From NCBI RefSeq assembly GCF_014596465.1, contig NZ_MECK01000124.1:1-56551 (forward strand): a DNA stretch of 56,551 nucleotides, written 5' to 3'. Origin of the DNA: Streptomyces sp. CBMA123 (lineage in GTDB: Bacteria; Actinomycetota; Actinomycetes; Streptomycetales; Streptomycetaceae). Positions 25,659-33,711 of the stretch are shown here, piece after piece (position 1 is the stretch's first letter; each line of letters starts with the position of its first letter). Made by a program: the position numbers and the translations under genes. The notes under the pieces were generated by a model. It searched no databases. It saw only the letters and a program-made list of their open reading frames with translations, and had not been told where the DNA came from.

Positions 25659-26630
25659 TCAGCGCACGTTTCCGCGGGGCTTGAGGGGGATTCCCGGGAG
25701 CTCCGGGGCGGGCAGCCGGTCGCCCGGGTAGCCCTCGACGGCGCCGAAGCGGTCGGGGTTCGCGGAGCTCATCCATTCCTCGCGGGCTCGGGCAATGTCT
25801 TCGTGAGACCGCCCGATGAAGTTCCACCACATGACGATCTGCTCCTCGAAGGGGGCGCCGCCGAGGAGGATCAGGCGGGCGGGGGCGTCGGTGGTGTTGG
25901 TGACGGTCAGGGCGGTGGGGCCGGGGGCGAGGTAGCCGAGGTCGCCGGGGTGGAGGTCGGCGCCCGCGAGGCGGACCTCGCCGTGGTCGACGAGGAGGCC
26001 GTGTTCGAAGGCGGGGTCGACGGCCAGGGTGACGGTGGCGTGCGGGGCGACGGTGAGTTCGGCGCCGAGGAGGGGGGTGAAGGTCGGGACGGGGGAGGTG
26101 CGGCCGGCCAGGGTGCCGAGGAAGACGCGGACGTCGGCGCCGTCCAGGGTGACGGGTTCGGGGACGTGGTGGTGGAAGTCCCGTGCGGTGTCGCGGTGTT
26201 CGTCGGGCAGGACGACCCAGAGCTGGACGCCGTGCAGCACGGTGGTCGCGGGGGTGGAGACCTCGGAGTGGCAGATGCCGTGGCCGGAGGTCATCAGGTT
26301 GAGTTCGCCGGGGCGGACGAAGGCGTGGACGCCGAGGCTGTCCCGGTGCTCGATCTCGCCGGTGAAGAGCCAGCTGACGGTCTGCAGGCCGGTGTGGGGG
26401 TGGGGCGCGACGTCCATGCCGCCGGTCCGGGCGACATCGTCGGGGCCGTAGTGGTCGACGAAGCACCAGGCGCCGATGAGCCTGCGGTAGCGGTGCGGCA
26501 GGGTGCGGCGGACGGTCATCGCGCGCGGTCCGCCGAGTGGGACGTCCCGGGGGGACAGCACCTCGACGAACGGGTCCTGCTGGTGCTGCGGTCCGGCGGC
26601 GGGGCGCGGCTCGGTCTCGGCGGTGCTCAC
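25659..26630 (-). CDS. pirin-family bicupin protein
   Basis: 323 residues. The N-terminal cupin has the pirin metal motifs PHPHTGLQTVSWL and SGHGICHSE (three His and one Glu), and the C-terminal half has FIGRSHEDIARAREEW. Pirins bind iron and act as quercetin dioxygenases or redox-sensing co-regulators. The GTG start follows GGAGGG. It is divergent from an AhpD-like gene across about 120 bp, and the pair may respond to oxidative stress together. Confidence 0.92.
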   Translation of the reverse strand: MSTAETEPRPAAGPQHQQDPFVEVLSPRDVPLGGPRAMTVRRTLPHRYRRLIGAWCFVDHYGPDDVARTGGMDVAPHPHTGLQTVSWLFTGEIEHRDSLGVHAFVRPGELNLMTSGHGICHSEVSTPATTVLHGVQLWVVLPDEHRDTARDFHHHVPEPVTLDGADVRVFLGTLAGRTSPVPTFTPLLGAELTVAPHATVTLAVDPAFEHGLLVDHGEVRLAGADLHPGDLGYLAPGPTALTVTNTTDAPARLILLGGAPFEEQIVMWWNFIGRSHEDIARAREEWMSSANPDRFGAVEGYPGDRLPAPELPGIPLKPRGNVR

Positions 26631-26660
26631 GGCTGTGGTCCCTCCCAGGGTGATCTCGAC

Positions 26661-26689
26661 TGTCAGGTAGTTCTAGATTCAACTATTAT
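26661..26689 (+). promoter_or_regulatory. putative promoter of the AhpD-like gene with inverted repeat
   Basis: TGTCAG, 17 bases, TATTAT gives a reasonable -35/-10 pair. The spacer contains TAGTT...AACTA (26669-26685), an inverted repeat in an AT-rich island that could bind a regulator of both this gene and pirin. Confidence 0.5.
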
Positions 26690-26749
26690 GGCATGGCAGA
26701 GTGTCGAACGGCAGTGCGCCGATGATGGCACGGGAGTCGAGGAGTACAG

Positions 26750-27238
26750 GTGAGTGATGTGACGGTGGTTCCGGCGGAGCGGCGGGTCTTCATCGACAAG
26801 CAGAGCCCCAAGGCCTACAAGGCGGCGCTCGCCGCCGCCGAGGCGGCCCGCGAGGGCGCGGCCGAGGCCGGGCTGGACCGGCGGCTGGTGGAACTGGTCA
26901 ACCTGCGGGTCTCGCAGATCAACGGCTGCGCCTACTGCCTGAACGTGCACACCCGGGCCGCGCTGCGCGAGGGCGAGACCACTCAGCGGCTCGGCGTGCT
27001 GCCGGCCTGGCGGGACACCGAGCTGTTCACCGCGCGGGAGCGCGCCGCGCTGGCGCTGGCGGAGGCGACCACGAACCCCTCGGACGCGGCCGCGCAGGAA
27101 GCCGCGTACGGGCTGGCGCGGGAGGCGCTCACCGAGGCGGAGATCTCGGCGGCGATCTGGGTGGCGATCACCATCAACACCTTCAACCGGGTGTCGATCA
27201 TGAGCAAGCACCCGGTCCGGCCGACGCCGGGGCTCTAG
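26750..27238 (+). CDS. carboxymuconolactone decarboxylase/AhpD-like protein
   Basis: 162 residues of the CMD fold with the AhpD-type redox site: NGCAYCLNVHTRAAL (CxxC followed by His, about 60-70) preceded by a conserved Glu in LVELVNLRVSQ. Members reduce peroxides with partner peroxiredoxins. The GTG start has GAGGAG five bases upstream. It is divergent from pirin. Confidence 0.9.
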   Translation: MSDVTVVPAERRVFIDKQSPKAYKAALAAAEAAREGAAEAGLDRRLVELVNLRVSQINGCAYCLNVHTRAALREGETTQRLGVLPAWRDTELFTARERAALALAEATTNPSDAAAQEAAYGLAREALTEAEISAAIWVAITINTFNRVSIMSKHPVRPTPGL

Positions 27239-27240
27239 GG

Positions 27241-27290
27241 TCGGCGGGAGTCGGCGGGAGTCGGCGGGAGTCGGCGGGAGTCGGCGGGGG
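27241..27290. repeat. five 10-bp tandem units
   Basis: TCGGCGGGAG repeats four times exactly, with a fifth variant, immediately after the AhpD-like stop codon. It is non-coding. Confidence 0.95.
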
Positions 27291-27488
27291 ATCTGTCGGC
27301 GGGGGAGCTGCCGGTGGGCGTGCCGGCGAAGGGGTGGGTCGGCCGGTCGGCCTCCGCCGTTCGGCGTAGTGCCTACGTTGGTCGGAGTACGACCGGTTCC
27401 TCCCGGTGGGGGATGACGGAGTATCAGGCCTGCGGCGAGGCTGTGGTCCCGGAGGCGGGCGGGGGCCCGCCGTGGACGAGGGGGTCAC

Positions 27489-28739
27489 ATGACACGTCGT
27501 ACGGTTTCCGCGATGGTGGCGGCGGCAGCCGTCTGTCTGGCGCTCGCCGCGCCGGTCGCGTCGGCGGGCGCCGCCGAATCGGGGAGCGCCGCACCGGGCA
27601 CGGCCGTCGTCCGGGTCGAGGGTGAAGCGCGGTCGGCCGCGCTGAAGGCGGTGACCGGGGCCGGGGCGGCCTCGGCGATAGCCGAGGTGCGGGACGAGGA
27701 CGGGGTCTGGCGAGCGGGTTCCGGCGTCTCCGACCTCGCCTCCGGTGCGCCGGTGCGGGCGGACGGGCGGTTCCGGGCCGGGAGCATCACCAAGACGTTC
27801 ACCTCCACCACCGTGCTCCAGCTGGTGGGGGAGGGGCGGATCGGCCTGGACGAGCCGGTCGAGCGCTACCTGCCGGGGGTGGTCCCCAACGGCGGGCACA
27901 TCACCGTCCGCCAACTGCTCAACCACAGCTCCGGCCTGTGGGATCCGACCAACGAGGAGGGCGGGCTGTTCCCGCACACCACGGACCCGGTGGTGATCCG
28001 CGACTGGCTCGACCAGGGCGGCCTGACCCGCTCCATCACCCCGGTCCAGGTGGTGGCGGCCTCGGTGGCGCACGCGCCCAACTTCCCGCCCGGGGCGAAG
28101 TTCAGCTACTCCAACGTCAACTACACCCTGCTCGGCATGATCATCGAGCGGGTGACCGGCCATGGCTACGCCCAGGAGATCACCGCCCGCATCCTCCGGC
28201 CGCTCGGGCTGACCGGAACGTACTTCCCCGGCGCGGCCACCGACATCCGCGGCCCGCACGCCCACGGTTACTGGACGCTCGCCGAGGGGCCGGCGCCGGA
28301 GGATCGCAGCGACCGGGACGTCACGGTGTCCAGCGTCACGTGGGCGAACTCCGCGGGTGAGCTGATATCCACCCTGGCCGACCTGAACCGCTTCGAGCAG
28401 GCCCTGTTGGGCGGTCGGCTGCTGTCGCCCCAGCTGATGCGGGAGATGAAGACGACCATCCCGGTGCAGGCCGACGGCCGGCTCCCTGGCCTGGGCTACG
28501 GGCTGGGGCTGGCACGGCTGCAGCTGTCCTGCGGTCCGGTCTACGGCCACGACGGCGGGGTGCCCGGCTTCAGCTCGCAGCTGTGGAGCTCGGGCACCCG
28601 CCAGGTCGCGATGTCCGTGACGTCCAGGGGCGACGCGGTGCAGGCCTCCGCGCAACTCGCCGCGCAGGGCGGCTTCCTGGAGGAGGCGTTCTGCGGCACC
28701 CACCAGGGCGGGGGTGACACCTGGCTGAAGCTCGGCTGA
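27489..28739 (+). CDS. secreted serine hydrolase (class C beta-lactamase/DD-peptidase family)
   Basis: 416 residues. Signal peptide about 1-28 (ending ASAGA). The three penicillin-binding-fold motifs are present: SITK (SxxK, near residue 99), YSN (YxN, near 208) and HDG in YGHDGGVPGF near 355. Conserved NHSSGLWD and a typical C-terminal end follow. It may be a D-Ala-D-Ala carboxypeptidase, esterase or beta-lactamase relative acting outside the cell. The ATG lies behind GAGGGGG. Confidence 0.9.
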   Translation: MTRRTVSAMVAAAAVCLALAAPVASAGAAESGSAAPGTAVVRVEGEARSAALKAVTGAGAASAIAEVRDEDGVWRAGSGVSDLASGAPVRADGRFRAGSITKTFTSTTVLQLVGEGRIGLDEPVERYLPGVVPNGGHITVRQLLNHSSGLWDPTNEEGGLFPHTTDPVVIRDWLDQGGLTRSITPVQVVAASVAHAPNFPPGAKFSYSNVNYTLLGMIIERVTGHGYAQEITARILRPLGLTGTYFPGAATDIRGPHAHGYWTLAEGPAPEDRSDRDVTVSSVTWANSAGELISTLADLNRFEQALLGGRLLSPQLMREMKTTIPVQADGRLPGLGYGLGLARLQLSCGPVYGHDGGVPGFSSQLWSSGTRQVAMSVTSRGDAVQASAQLAAQGGFLEEAFCGTHQGGGDTWLKLG

Positions 28740-28840
28740 GCCGCAGCGGTCGGGGGTGGGGAGTGGGGCCGGGCCGGGTTGGGCGGCCGGTCGCGGTGGG
28801 CGGCATCCGTCGACGAGGTGCCCCGGCCCCGGCCCCGCCG

Positions 28841-29593
28841 TCAGGCCGAGCGGCGCTGCTCCGCGAGGTAGTCGTGCACGGGGGCGACGGGGGAGAGGGT
28901 CAGATCGGTGACGATGTGGCTCGCCGAGACGACCTCCAGCACCGGCAGGTCGGCCAGCGGCGCCATCACATGGGCGTTGAGCTGGAGACGGGCCGGGCCG
29001 GTCCAGGCCTCCTTGACGGTCACGTCGCTGATCCGGGTGCGGACCAGGTCGCAGACCCGCAGGCCGCCGGTGTAGTCGGGGATCACCTTGACCGCGAAGG
29101 TGGGCACGGTGATCTGGTCGCGTGCCTCCCGCTGGTCCAGCGGCTGCCACTTGTAGGCCATGGTCGCGGTGGCGACCCGCTGGCTTCCGTAGTCCAGGGT
29201 GCCGACGAGGGTGCCGGCCTCCGTGAACAGTCGCGGCGTGGCCATCACCTTGGGGTAGGCGCTCAGCTCCCGGCCGGCCGCGGTGGCGGCGAAGCTGTCC
29301 AGGTACATCGCGTGCAGATATTCACCGTGCTCTTCGCCGTGCCGCACCGGGATGACCTGCCCGGCCTCGACGTACGGGCCGTAGCCGTCGACCTCGCCCA
29401 TTTTCATGATCTCGAAGCGCACCAGCGGCTCGTCGATCTCCAGTGGCTCGGGGACGACGGCGCGCAGCGCCTCGGGGTCGGTCCGGTAGACGACGTTCAG
29501 GTACTCGCGGTCGGTGAAGCGGGTGGCGCGCAGGGGGTAGACGGGGGCGGTCAGCGGGGTGGCGGCGTGGCGGACGACCTGCTCGGAACGCAT
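28841..29593 (-). CDS. acetoacetate decarboxylase-family enzyme
   Basis: 250 residues of the ADC fold. The Schiff-base lysine region is visible as ELSAYPKVMATPRL (Lys at about 113), with VRFEIMKMGEVDGYGPYVE upstream. True acetoacetate decarboxylase makes acetone; many actinobacterial relatives act on other keto acids or aldol substrates. GGAG lies eight bases before the ATG. It is divergent from a hydroxyacyl-CoA dehydrogenase, and the order (hydroxyacyl to ketoacyl to decarboxylation) suggests one acetoacetate-like pathway; that is inference. Confidence 0.88.
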   Translation of the reverse strand: MRSEQVVRHAATPLTAPVYPLRATRFTDREYLNVVYRTDPEALRAVVPEPLEIDEPLVRFEIMKMGEVDGYGPYVEAGQVIPVRHGEEHGEYLHAMYLDSFAATAAGRELSAYPKVMATPRLFTEAGTLVGTLDYGSQRVATATMAYKWQPLDQREARDQITVPTFAVKVIPDYTGGLRVCDLVRTRISDVTVKEAWTGPARLQLNAHVMAPLADLPVLEVVSASHIVTDLTLSPVAPVHDYLAEQRRSA

Positions 29594-29640
29594 CAGGGGG
29601 CTCCTTCGGACGGGGTGGGGTTGTGCGGTCCCCTCAAACG

Positions 29641-29675
29641 GATACGATATGTATCGGATACACCATGCATCCGAT
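29641..29675. promoter_or_regulatory. two overlapping palindromes between the divergent catabolic genes
   Basis: GATAC-GATAT-GTATC (29641-29655) overlaps ATCGGAT-N9-ATCCGAT (29653-29675). Both are perfect and lie in the only AT-rich stretch of the gap, so they are good candidates for the operator of the nearby TetR protein. Confidence 0.65.
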
Positions 29676-29801
29676 GGGATCGCGGTGCAAGCGCGCGGAA
29701 CACCCGGGCCGCCGGTAGTGCCCCAACCGCCCGGACCGCCCGTGGCGCCCCCGCATCCCCTCGGTGCGCAGCAGCACCCGCACAGCCAAGGAGTGATCTC
29801 G

Positions 29802-30737
29802 ATGTCGTTCACCGCCCCCAACCCCACCGGCCGACCCGTCGCCGTCGTCGGAGCCGGCACCCTCGGGCGCCGCATCGCCCTGATGTTCGCCACCGACGGC
29901 GGCGAGGTGCGGATCTACGACCCCTCGGCCGAGCAGCTCGCGGCCGCCGGTGCCTACGTGGCGGAGCAGCTGCCCGCCGTCGCCGCGAAGGTGGGCGGGA
30001 GCGGGGCGGGCACCGTCGCCGTCACCGGTGACCTCGCCGAGGCACTGCGCGGCGCCTGGCTGGTGATCGAGGCGGTGCCCGAGCGCCCGGAGCTCAAGGA
30101 GCGGGTCTTCGCCGACCTCGACCGGTACGCCGACCGGGACGCGGTCCTGGGCAGCAACTCCTCGTCCTACCCGACCAGCCACTTCGTCGACCGGGTGCGG
30201 GAGCCCGAGCGGCTGGTCAACATCCACTTCTACATGCCGCCCGTCCAGAACGCGGTGGACGTGATGTCCAGCGGCCGCACCGACCGGGCCGTCATCGACC
30301 TGCTGCTGGCCGAACTGCCGCGCCACGGCGTCTTCCCGTTCGAGGCGCGCAAGGAGAGCACCGGCTTCATCTTCAACCGCATCTGGGCGGCCATCAAGCG
30401 CGAGTCGCTCGCGGTGGTGGCCGAGGGCGTCGCCACCGCGGAGGAGGTGGACGCCATGTGGTCCGTCAACACCGGTCTGCGGGGCGGCCCGTTCCGGGCG
30501 ATGGACCAGGTCGGGCTGGACGTCGTACTGGACATCGAGGAGCACTACGCCGCCGAGCGCCCGGAGTTGCCCGCCGGGCCGCGCACCCTGCTGGAGGAGT
30601 ACGTGGAGGCCGGCCGACTCGGCGTCAAGACCGGGCGCGGCTTCTACGACTACGGCTCCGGCTCGGACCGCGACTCGGACCGCGGCTCGGACCGCGGCTC
30701 GGACCGCGGCTCCGGCGGGGGCGCCGCTGCCGCCTGA
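29802..30737 (+). CDS. 3-hydroxyacyl-CoA dehydrogenase-like protein
   Basis: 311 residues. The Rossmann start PVAVVGAGTLGRRIALMF, then EAVPERPELKERVFADLD, SNSSSYPTS, the catalytic His region IHFYMPP and TGFIFNRIW match HBDH/3HCDH enzymes; the second, helical domain ends with GVKTGRGFYDY. It oxidises a 3-hydroxyacyl thioester or acid with NAD. The last 20 residues are a repetitive Gly-Ser-Asp-Arg tail encoded by a 12-bp tandem repeat and are probably disordered. GGAG precedes the ATG by nine bases. Confidence 0.9.
   Translation: MSFTAPNPTGRPVAVVGAGTLGRRIALMFATDGGEVRIYDPSAEQLAAAGAYVAEQLPAVAAKVGGSGAGTVAVTGDLAEALRGAWLVIEAVPERPELKERVFADLDRYADRDAVLGSNSSSYPTSHFVDRVREPERLVNIHFYMPPVQNAVDVMSSGRTDRAVIDLLLAELPRHGVFPFEARKESTGFIFNRIWAAIKRESLAVVAEGVATAEEVDAMWSVNTGLRGGPFRAMDQVGLDVVLDIEEHYAAERPELPAGPRTLLEEYVEAGRLGVKTGRGFYDYGSGSDRDSDRGSDRGSDRGSGGGAAAA
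30660..30707. repeat. four 12-bp units (GGCTCGGACCGC) in a gene 3' end
   Basis: Four in-frame copies (one with GAC in place of GGC) encode the C-terminal tail of the dehydrogenase. Confidence 0.95.
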
Positions 30738-30850
30738 CACGCTGCGGCCGCTCGGCACACGGACGGCGACCCCGGCCCGGCCCGTAGACTGGGCCGGGCC
30801 GCCCGGCGGCACCGTGCCGAGCGAAGAACGAGAGCCGAGGACCGCAGTTC

Positions 30851-31456
30851 GTGCCCAAGTCACCCACGAAGCGGCGCCCGCTGACCGTCGCCGCCCTGAA
30901 CGACAGCGCCCTCGCCCTGTTCACCGAACACGGCTTCCATGCCACCTCGATCCGCGACATCGTGGCCCGCGCCGGGCTGACCAGGGGCGCGTTCTACTCC
31001 AACTACCAGGACAAGGAACAGCTGTTCCTCGCTCTCTACGACCAGCAGATCGACCGCTTGCTCGCCGATCTGCGCACCGCCTTCACGGCCACCGCCGCCG
31101 CCCAGGACGTCCCGTCCCGGATGCTGCGCGAACTGGCCGACCGGCGCCGGGAGGACGAGGGATGGTTCCTGCTCTCCATGGAGTTCACCCTGCACGCCGC
31201 CCGGCACCCGGAGGTCGCCCGCAGCCTCGCCGAGCACGAGGCCCGGCTGATCGACGGCCTGGTGGAGCTGATCGAGGAGGCGACCGACCACGCCCCGGAG
31301 GTCCACCCGCGCGACCTCGCCCGGCTGCTGGTGATCCTCCACGAGGGCGCCACCGCCATGCGCCTCACCGAGGAGGCCCGCGGCGAACTCGCCGAGTTCC
31401 CGGAGGAGCTCCTCCACCGCGTCGTGGACGGGCTGTTCCACCTACGGCGTGGCTGA
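30851..31456 (+). CDS. TetR-family regulator
   Basis: 201 residues, with an HTH at about 12-60 (ATSIRDIVARAGLTRGAFY followed by NYQDKEQLF). A helical ligand domain follows, with a conserved WFLLSMEF segment. It lies 113 bp after the dehydrogenase gene in the same direction, so it likely controls the divergent decarboxylase/dehydrogenase pair through the palindromes near 29.65 kb. The start is GTG; GAGG lies about 11 bases upstream. Confidence 0.9.
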   Translation: MPKSPTKRRPLTVAALNDSALALFTEHGFHATSIRDIVARAGLTRGAFYSNYQDKEQLFLALYDQQIDRLLADLRTAFTATAAAQDVPSRMLRELADRRREDEGWFLLSMEFTLHAARHPEVARSLAEHEARLIDGLVELIEEATDHAPEVHPRDLARLLVILHEGATAMRLTEEARGELAEFPEELLHRVVDGLFHLRRG

Positions 31457-31673
31457 CGCGCCCCCGTTGAGCCGGCCCGGTGGGTCCGTCGGCCCGGGGC
31501 AGGGGCGTTCACGGGCAGGGCGGTGCCGAGGCCCGACCGCCGCGGCCGGCTCGCGGTCCGCACCAACCGCCACTCGGTGCCGGTCCGTTCGATCGGCAGG
31601 CGAGTCCGGGCGCTGCCGCACGCCTCCCACCCGGTGGTCAACGAAAAGACACGCCCAACACGACGGAGGTTCC

Positions 31674-32492
31674 ATGCGTTTGATCTCGAGTGGCCGGCAC
31701 CATGCCACGTTCGAATTCGGCGACCTGCAGGTGATCTCGTTGCGAGACGGGTACATCGACATGCCGCCGACACGGCTCCGCGACGAGGACGGGTGCGCGC
31801 TCGATGTGCTGCCGGCCGCCGTGCCGCTGGCCGGCGACAACCTACGGCTGTCGGTCAACGCCTTCTTCGTCACCGACGGCACGCAGTCCGTTCTCATCGA
31901 CACCGGCGCGTCCGACGTCTGGCACGACCCCACCATGGGACTGATCTACGACGCGCTCCACGAAGCAGGAGTCCAGCGCGCGCACATCACCGATGTGGCC
32001 ATCACCCACAAGCACGAGGACCACGTGAGCGGCCTGATCGCGCCGGACGGTTCGGAGGCGTTCGCCGAACTCGAGCGGGTGTGGATCGGCGCGGGCGACA
32101 CCTCGGTGTTCACGGGGCGGCTCGAGCCGATCCGCGACCGGGTCGTGCCCGTGTCCGAGAAGGTCGCGATCAACGACTGGTGCACCGCGATCCCGACACC
32201 GGGCCACACCCCCGGTCACACCGTCTACGACGTCAGGAGCGGCACCGGCCACCTTCTCGTCTGGGGCGACACCGTGCACGTCCCCACGCTCCAGTTCGAT
32301 CAGCCGAACGTGTCCTGGGAGTTCGACGGCGACCAGTCGCAGGCCCGCGCCGCGCGAGCGTCACTCCTCGAACAACTGACCCGACCAGACCACTTCGTAG
32401 CCGGCGCCCACCTCGACTCACCCGGCATCGCCCGGGTGACCCCCTCCGGCGAGGGCTACGCGCTGGAATACCTCGCACCACCGATCGGCTGA
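31674..32492 (+). CDS. metallo-beta-lactamase-fold hydrolase
   Basis: 272 residues with the MBL zinc motifs in order: THKHEDH (HxHxDH, about 121-127), the His in TPGHTPGHT (about 180), the Asp in LVWGDTVH (about 200) and the final His in AGAHLDSPG (about 245). It resembles the quorum-quenching lactonase/N-acyl-homoserine lactonase branch but the substrate cannot be assigned. GGAGG precedes the ATG by five bases. The 217-bp gap upstream shows nothing clear. Confidence 0.9.
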   Translation: MRLISSGRHHATFEFGDLQVISLRDGYIDMPPTRLRDEDGCALDVLPAAVPLAGDNLRLSVNAFFVTDGTQSVLIDTGASDVWHDPTMGLIYDALHEAGVQRAHITDVAITHKHEDHVSGLIAPDGSEAFAELERVWIGAGDTSVFTGRLEPIRDRVVPVSEKVAINDWCTAIPTPGHTPGHTVYDVRSGTGHLLVWGDTVHVPTLQFDQPNVSWEFDGDQSQARAARASLLEQLTRPDHFVAGAHLDSPGIARVTPSGEGYALEYLAPPIG

Positions 32493-32761
32493 CCGAGCCC
32501 GACGGCTCCGGACCGTGCTCGCGAGGGCGGTCGAGGAGGGCAGGCCCCGGCCGACCGGATGGTCGTCCACGAACCCGACCACGTGGCTCCTGAGCCTCTC
32601 CCGGCCGGTGACCGCAGACTCCCTGTGGTCACCGGCCGGACCGCACCGCCCTCGCCACAGATCACCCGCAGGCCTGCCCTCGGTGGAGTGAACGAAGCCG
32701 CCGGGCCCCCACCCGTGGCACGACGCGCCACGTGCCGACGGCGCAGTGGTGAGGGCGGACA

Positions 32762-33514
32762 ATGGTGGACGTGACAGACATGACGCTCAACCTCTGGCGA
32801 CAGCCGCTCGGTCCGGTGGCCGCCGAGGTGCTCAGCTCGGTGTGGGAACGCAACGACCTGACCGTGCTCATCCTCGCCGAAGGCGCGCTCTCCGAACTCC
32901 CGCCCGGCATCAGCAGATTGATGCGGCTGCGCACCCTCGACCTCGGACACAACCTGTTCACCGAGGTGCCCGCCGAACTGACCCGGCTCACCTGGCTCCG
33001 GGACTTCCTCTACCTGCACGACAACCAGCTGACCACCCTGCCGGACGGCCTCGGGCGGCTCACCCGGCTGCGCTACCTCAATGTCGGCGAGAACCGGCTC
33101 ACCGAACTCCCGTTCGCCATCGGCAAGATGGCCGAGCTGGTCGAACTGCGCGCCCAGCACAACCGGCTCACCGCCCTGCCGGAGTCGATCGGCGCCCTCG
33201 GCGAGCTGCGCGAACTCTGGCTGCGCGGGAACGAGTTGACCGCCCTGCCGGCCTCCTTCACGCTGCTCTCCGAACTGCGCGAGCTGGAACTGAGGGAGAA
33301 CGCCCTAGGTGAACTGCCCGCCGTCCTCGCCGGGCTGCCGAGGCTGCGCCGGATCGACCTCCGCACCAACGGCATCACCGAACTGCCCGACTGGCTGGCC
33401 GATCCGGCGGCGCTGCCCGCGCTGGAGAAGCTCGACCTGCGGTGGAACGACGTACAGGTCCCGGATCACCTGATGGAGGCGCTCATCGAGCGTGGCTGCA
33501 TGGTCCTGCTGTGA
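32762..33514 (+). CDS. leucine-rich-repeat protein
   Basis: 250 residues made almost wholly of about eight 23-residue LRR units of the bacterial type (pattern LxxLxLxxNxLxxLPxxI/L), for example LRTLDLGHNLFTEVPAEL and LVELRAQHNRLTALPESI. No signal peptide, kinase or GTPase domain is attached, so it is a stand-alone cytoplasmic scaffold likely to bind another protein. The 269 bp upstream contain no feature I can name. Confidence 0.9.
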   Translation: MVDVTDMTLNLWRQPLGPVAAEVLSSVWERNDLTVLILAEGALSELPPGISRLMRLRTLDLGHNLFTEVPAELTRLTWLRDFLYLHDNQLTTLPDGLGRLTRLRYLNVGENRLTELPFAIGKMAELVELRAQHNRLTALPESIGALGELRELWLRGNELTALPASFTLLSELRELELRENALGELPAVLAGLPRLRRIDLRTNGITELPDWLADPAALPALEKLDLRWNDVQVPDHLMEALIERGCMVLL

Positions 33515-33553
33515 TCCCGCCCGCAAAGATCAACGCGGACGCCGGTGAGCTGC

Positions 33554-33559
33554 TACCGT
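33554..33559 (+). promoter_or_regulatory. -10 element for the threonine leader transcript
   Basis: TACCGT lies eight bases before the leader ATG, so transcription would start on or just before that ATG. The -35 is not obvious. Confidence 0.4.
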
Positions 33560-33566
33560 GGAACGC

Positions 33567-33620
33567 ATGAAGCGCGCTGCACTCGCCACGACGACGCCGG
33601 AAAGAGTCCCGGCGCGCTGA
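33567..33620 (+). CDS. 17-residue threonine leader peptide (attenuator)
   Basis: ATG AAG CGC ... TGA encodes MKRAALATTTPERVPAR, with three consecutive ACG threonine codons at 33588-33596. It lies just upstream of an intrinsic terminator and of a threonyl-tRNA synthetase gene, which is the layout of ribosome-mediated attenuation: shortage of charged tRNA-Thr would stall the ribosome at the ACG run. Confidence 0.8.
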   Translation: MKRAALATTTPERVPAR

Positions 33621-33665
33621 CTGCTGACCAAGTCCGAAGCCCCGGGGCGAGTGCCCCGGGGCTTC
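33595..33665 (+). terminator. attenuator: pause hairpin, antiterminator and terminator
   Basis: Pause stem CGCCGG/CCGGCG (33595-33600 and 33609-33614). Terminator stem GAAGCCCCGGGGC/GCCCCGGGGCTTC (33636-33648 and 33653-33665), 13 bp and perfect, loop GAGT, then GTCGTTCC. The segment GTCCCGG (33606-33612) can pair with CCGGGGC (33642-33648; one G-U pair), an antiterminator exclusive with both other stems. Confidence 0.75.
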
Positions 33666-33711
33666 GTCGTTCCCCGGCCCACTCGCCCGCCCAACCCGAG
33701 TGGAGACCACC

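Noticed and set aside
27241..27290. CRISPR-like direct repeats
   Set aside because: Contiguous 10-bp units without spacers; a simple tandem repeat, and no cas genes are present.
31457..31673. Possible extra gene between the TetR and metallo-beta-lactamase genes
   Set aside because: Frames on both strands are Arg/Pro-rich and lack start signals; treated as ordinary upstream sequence.
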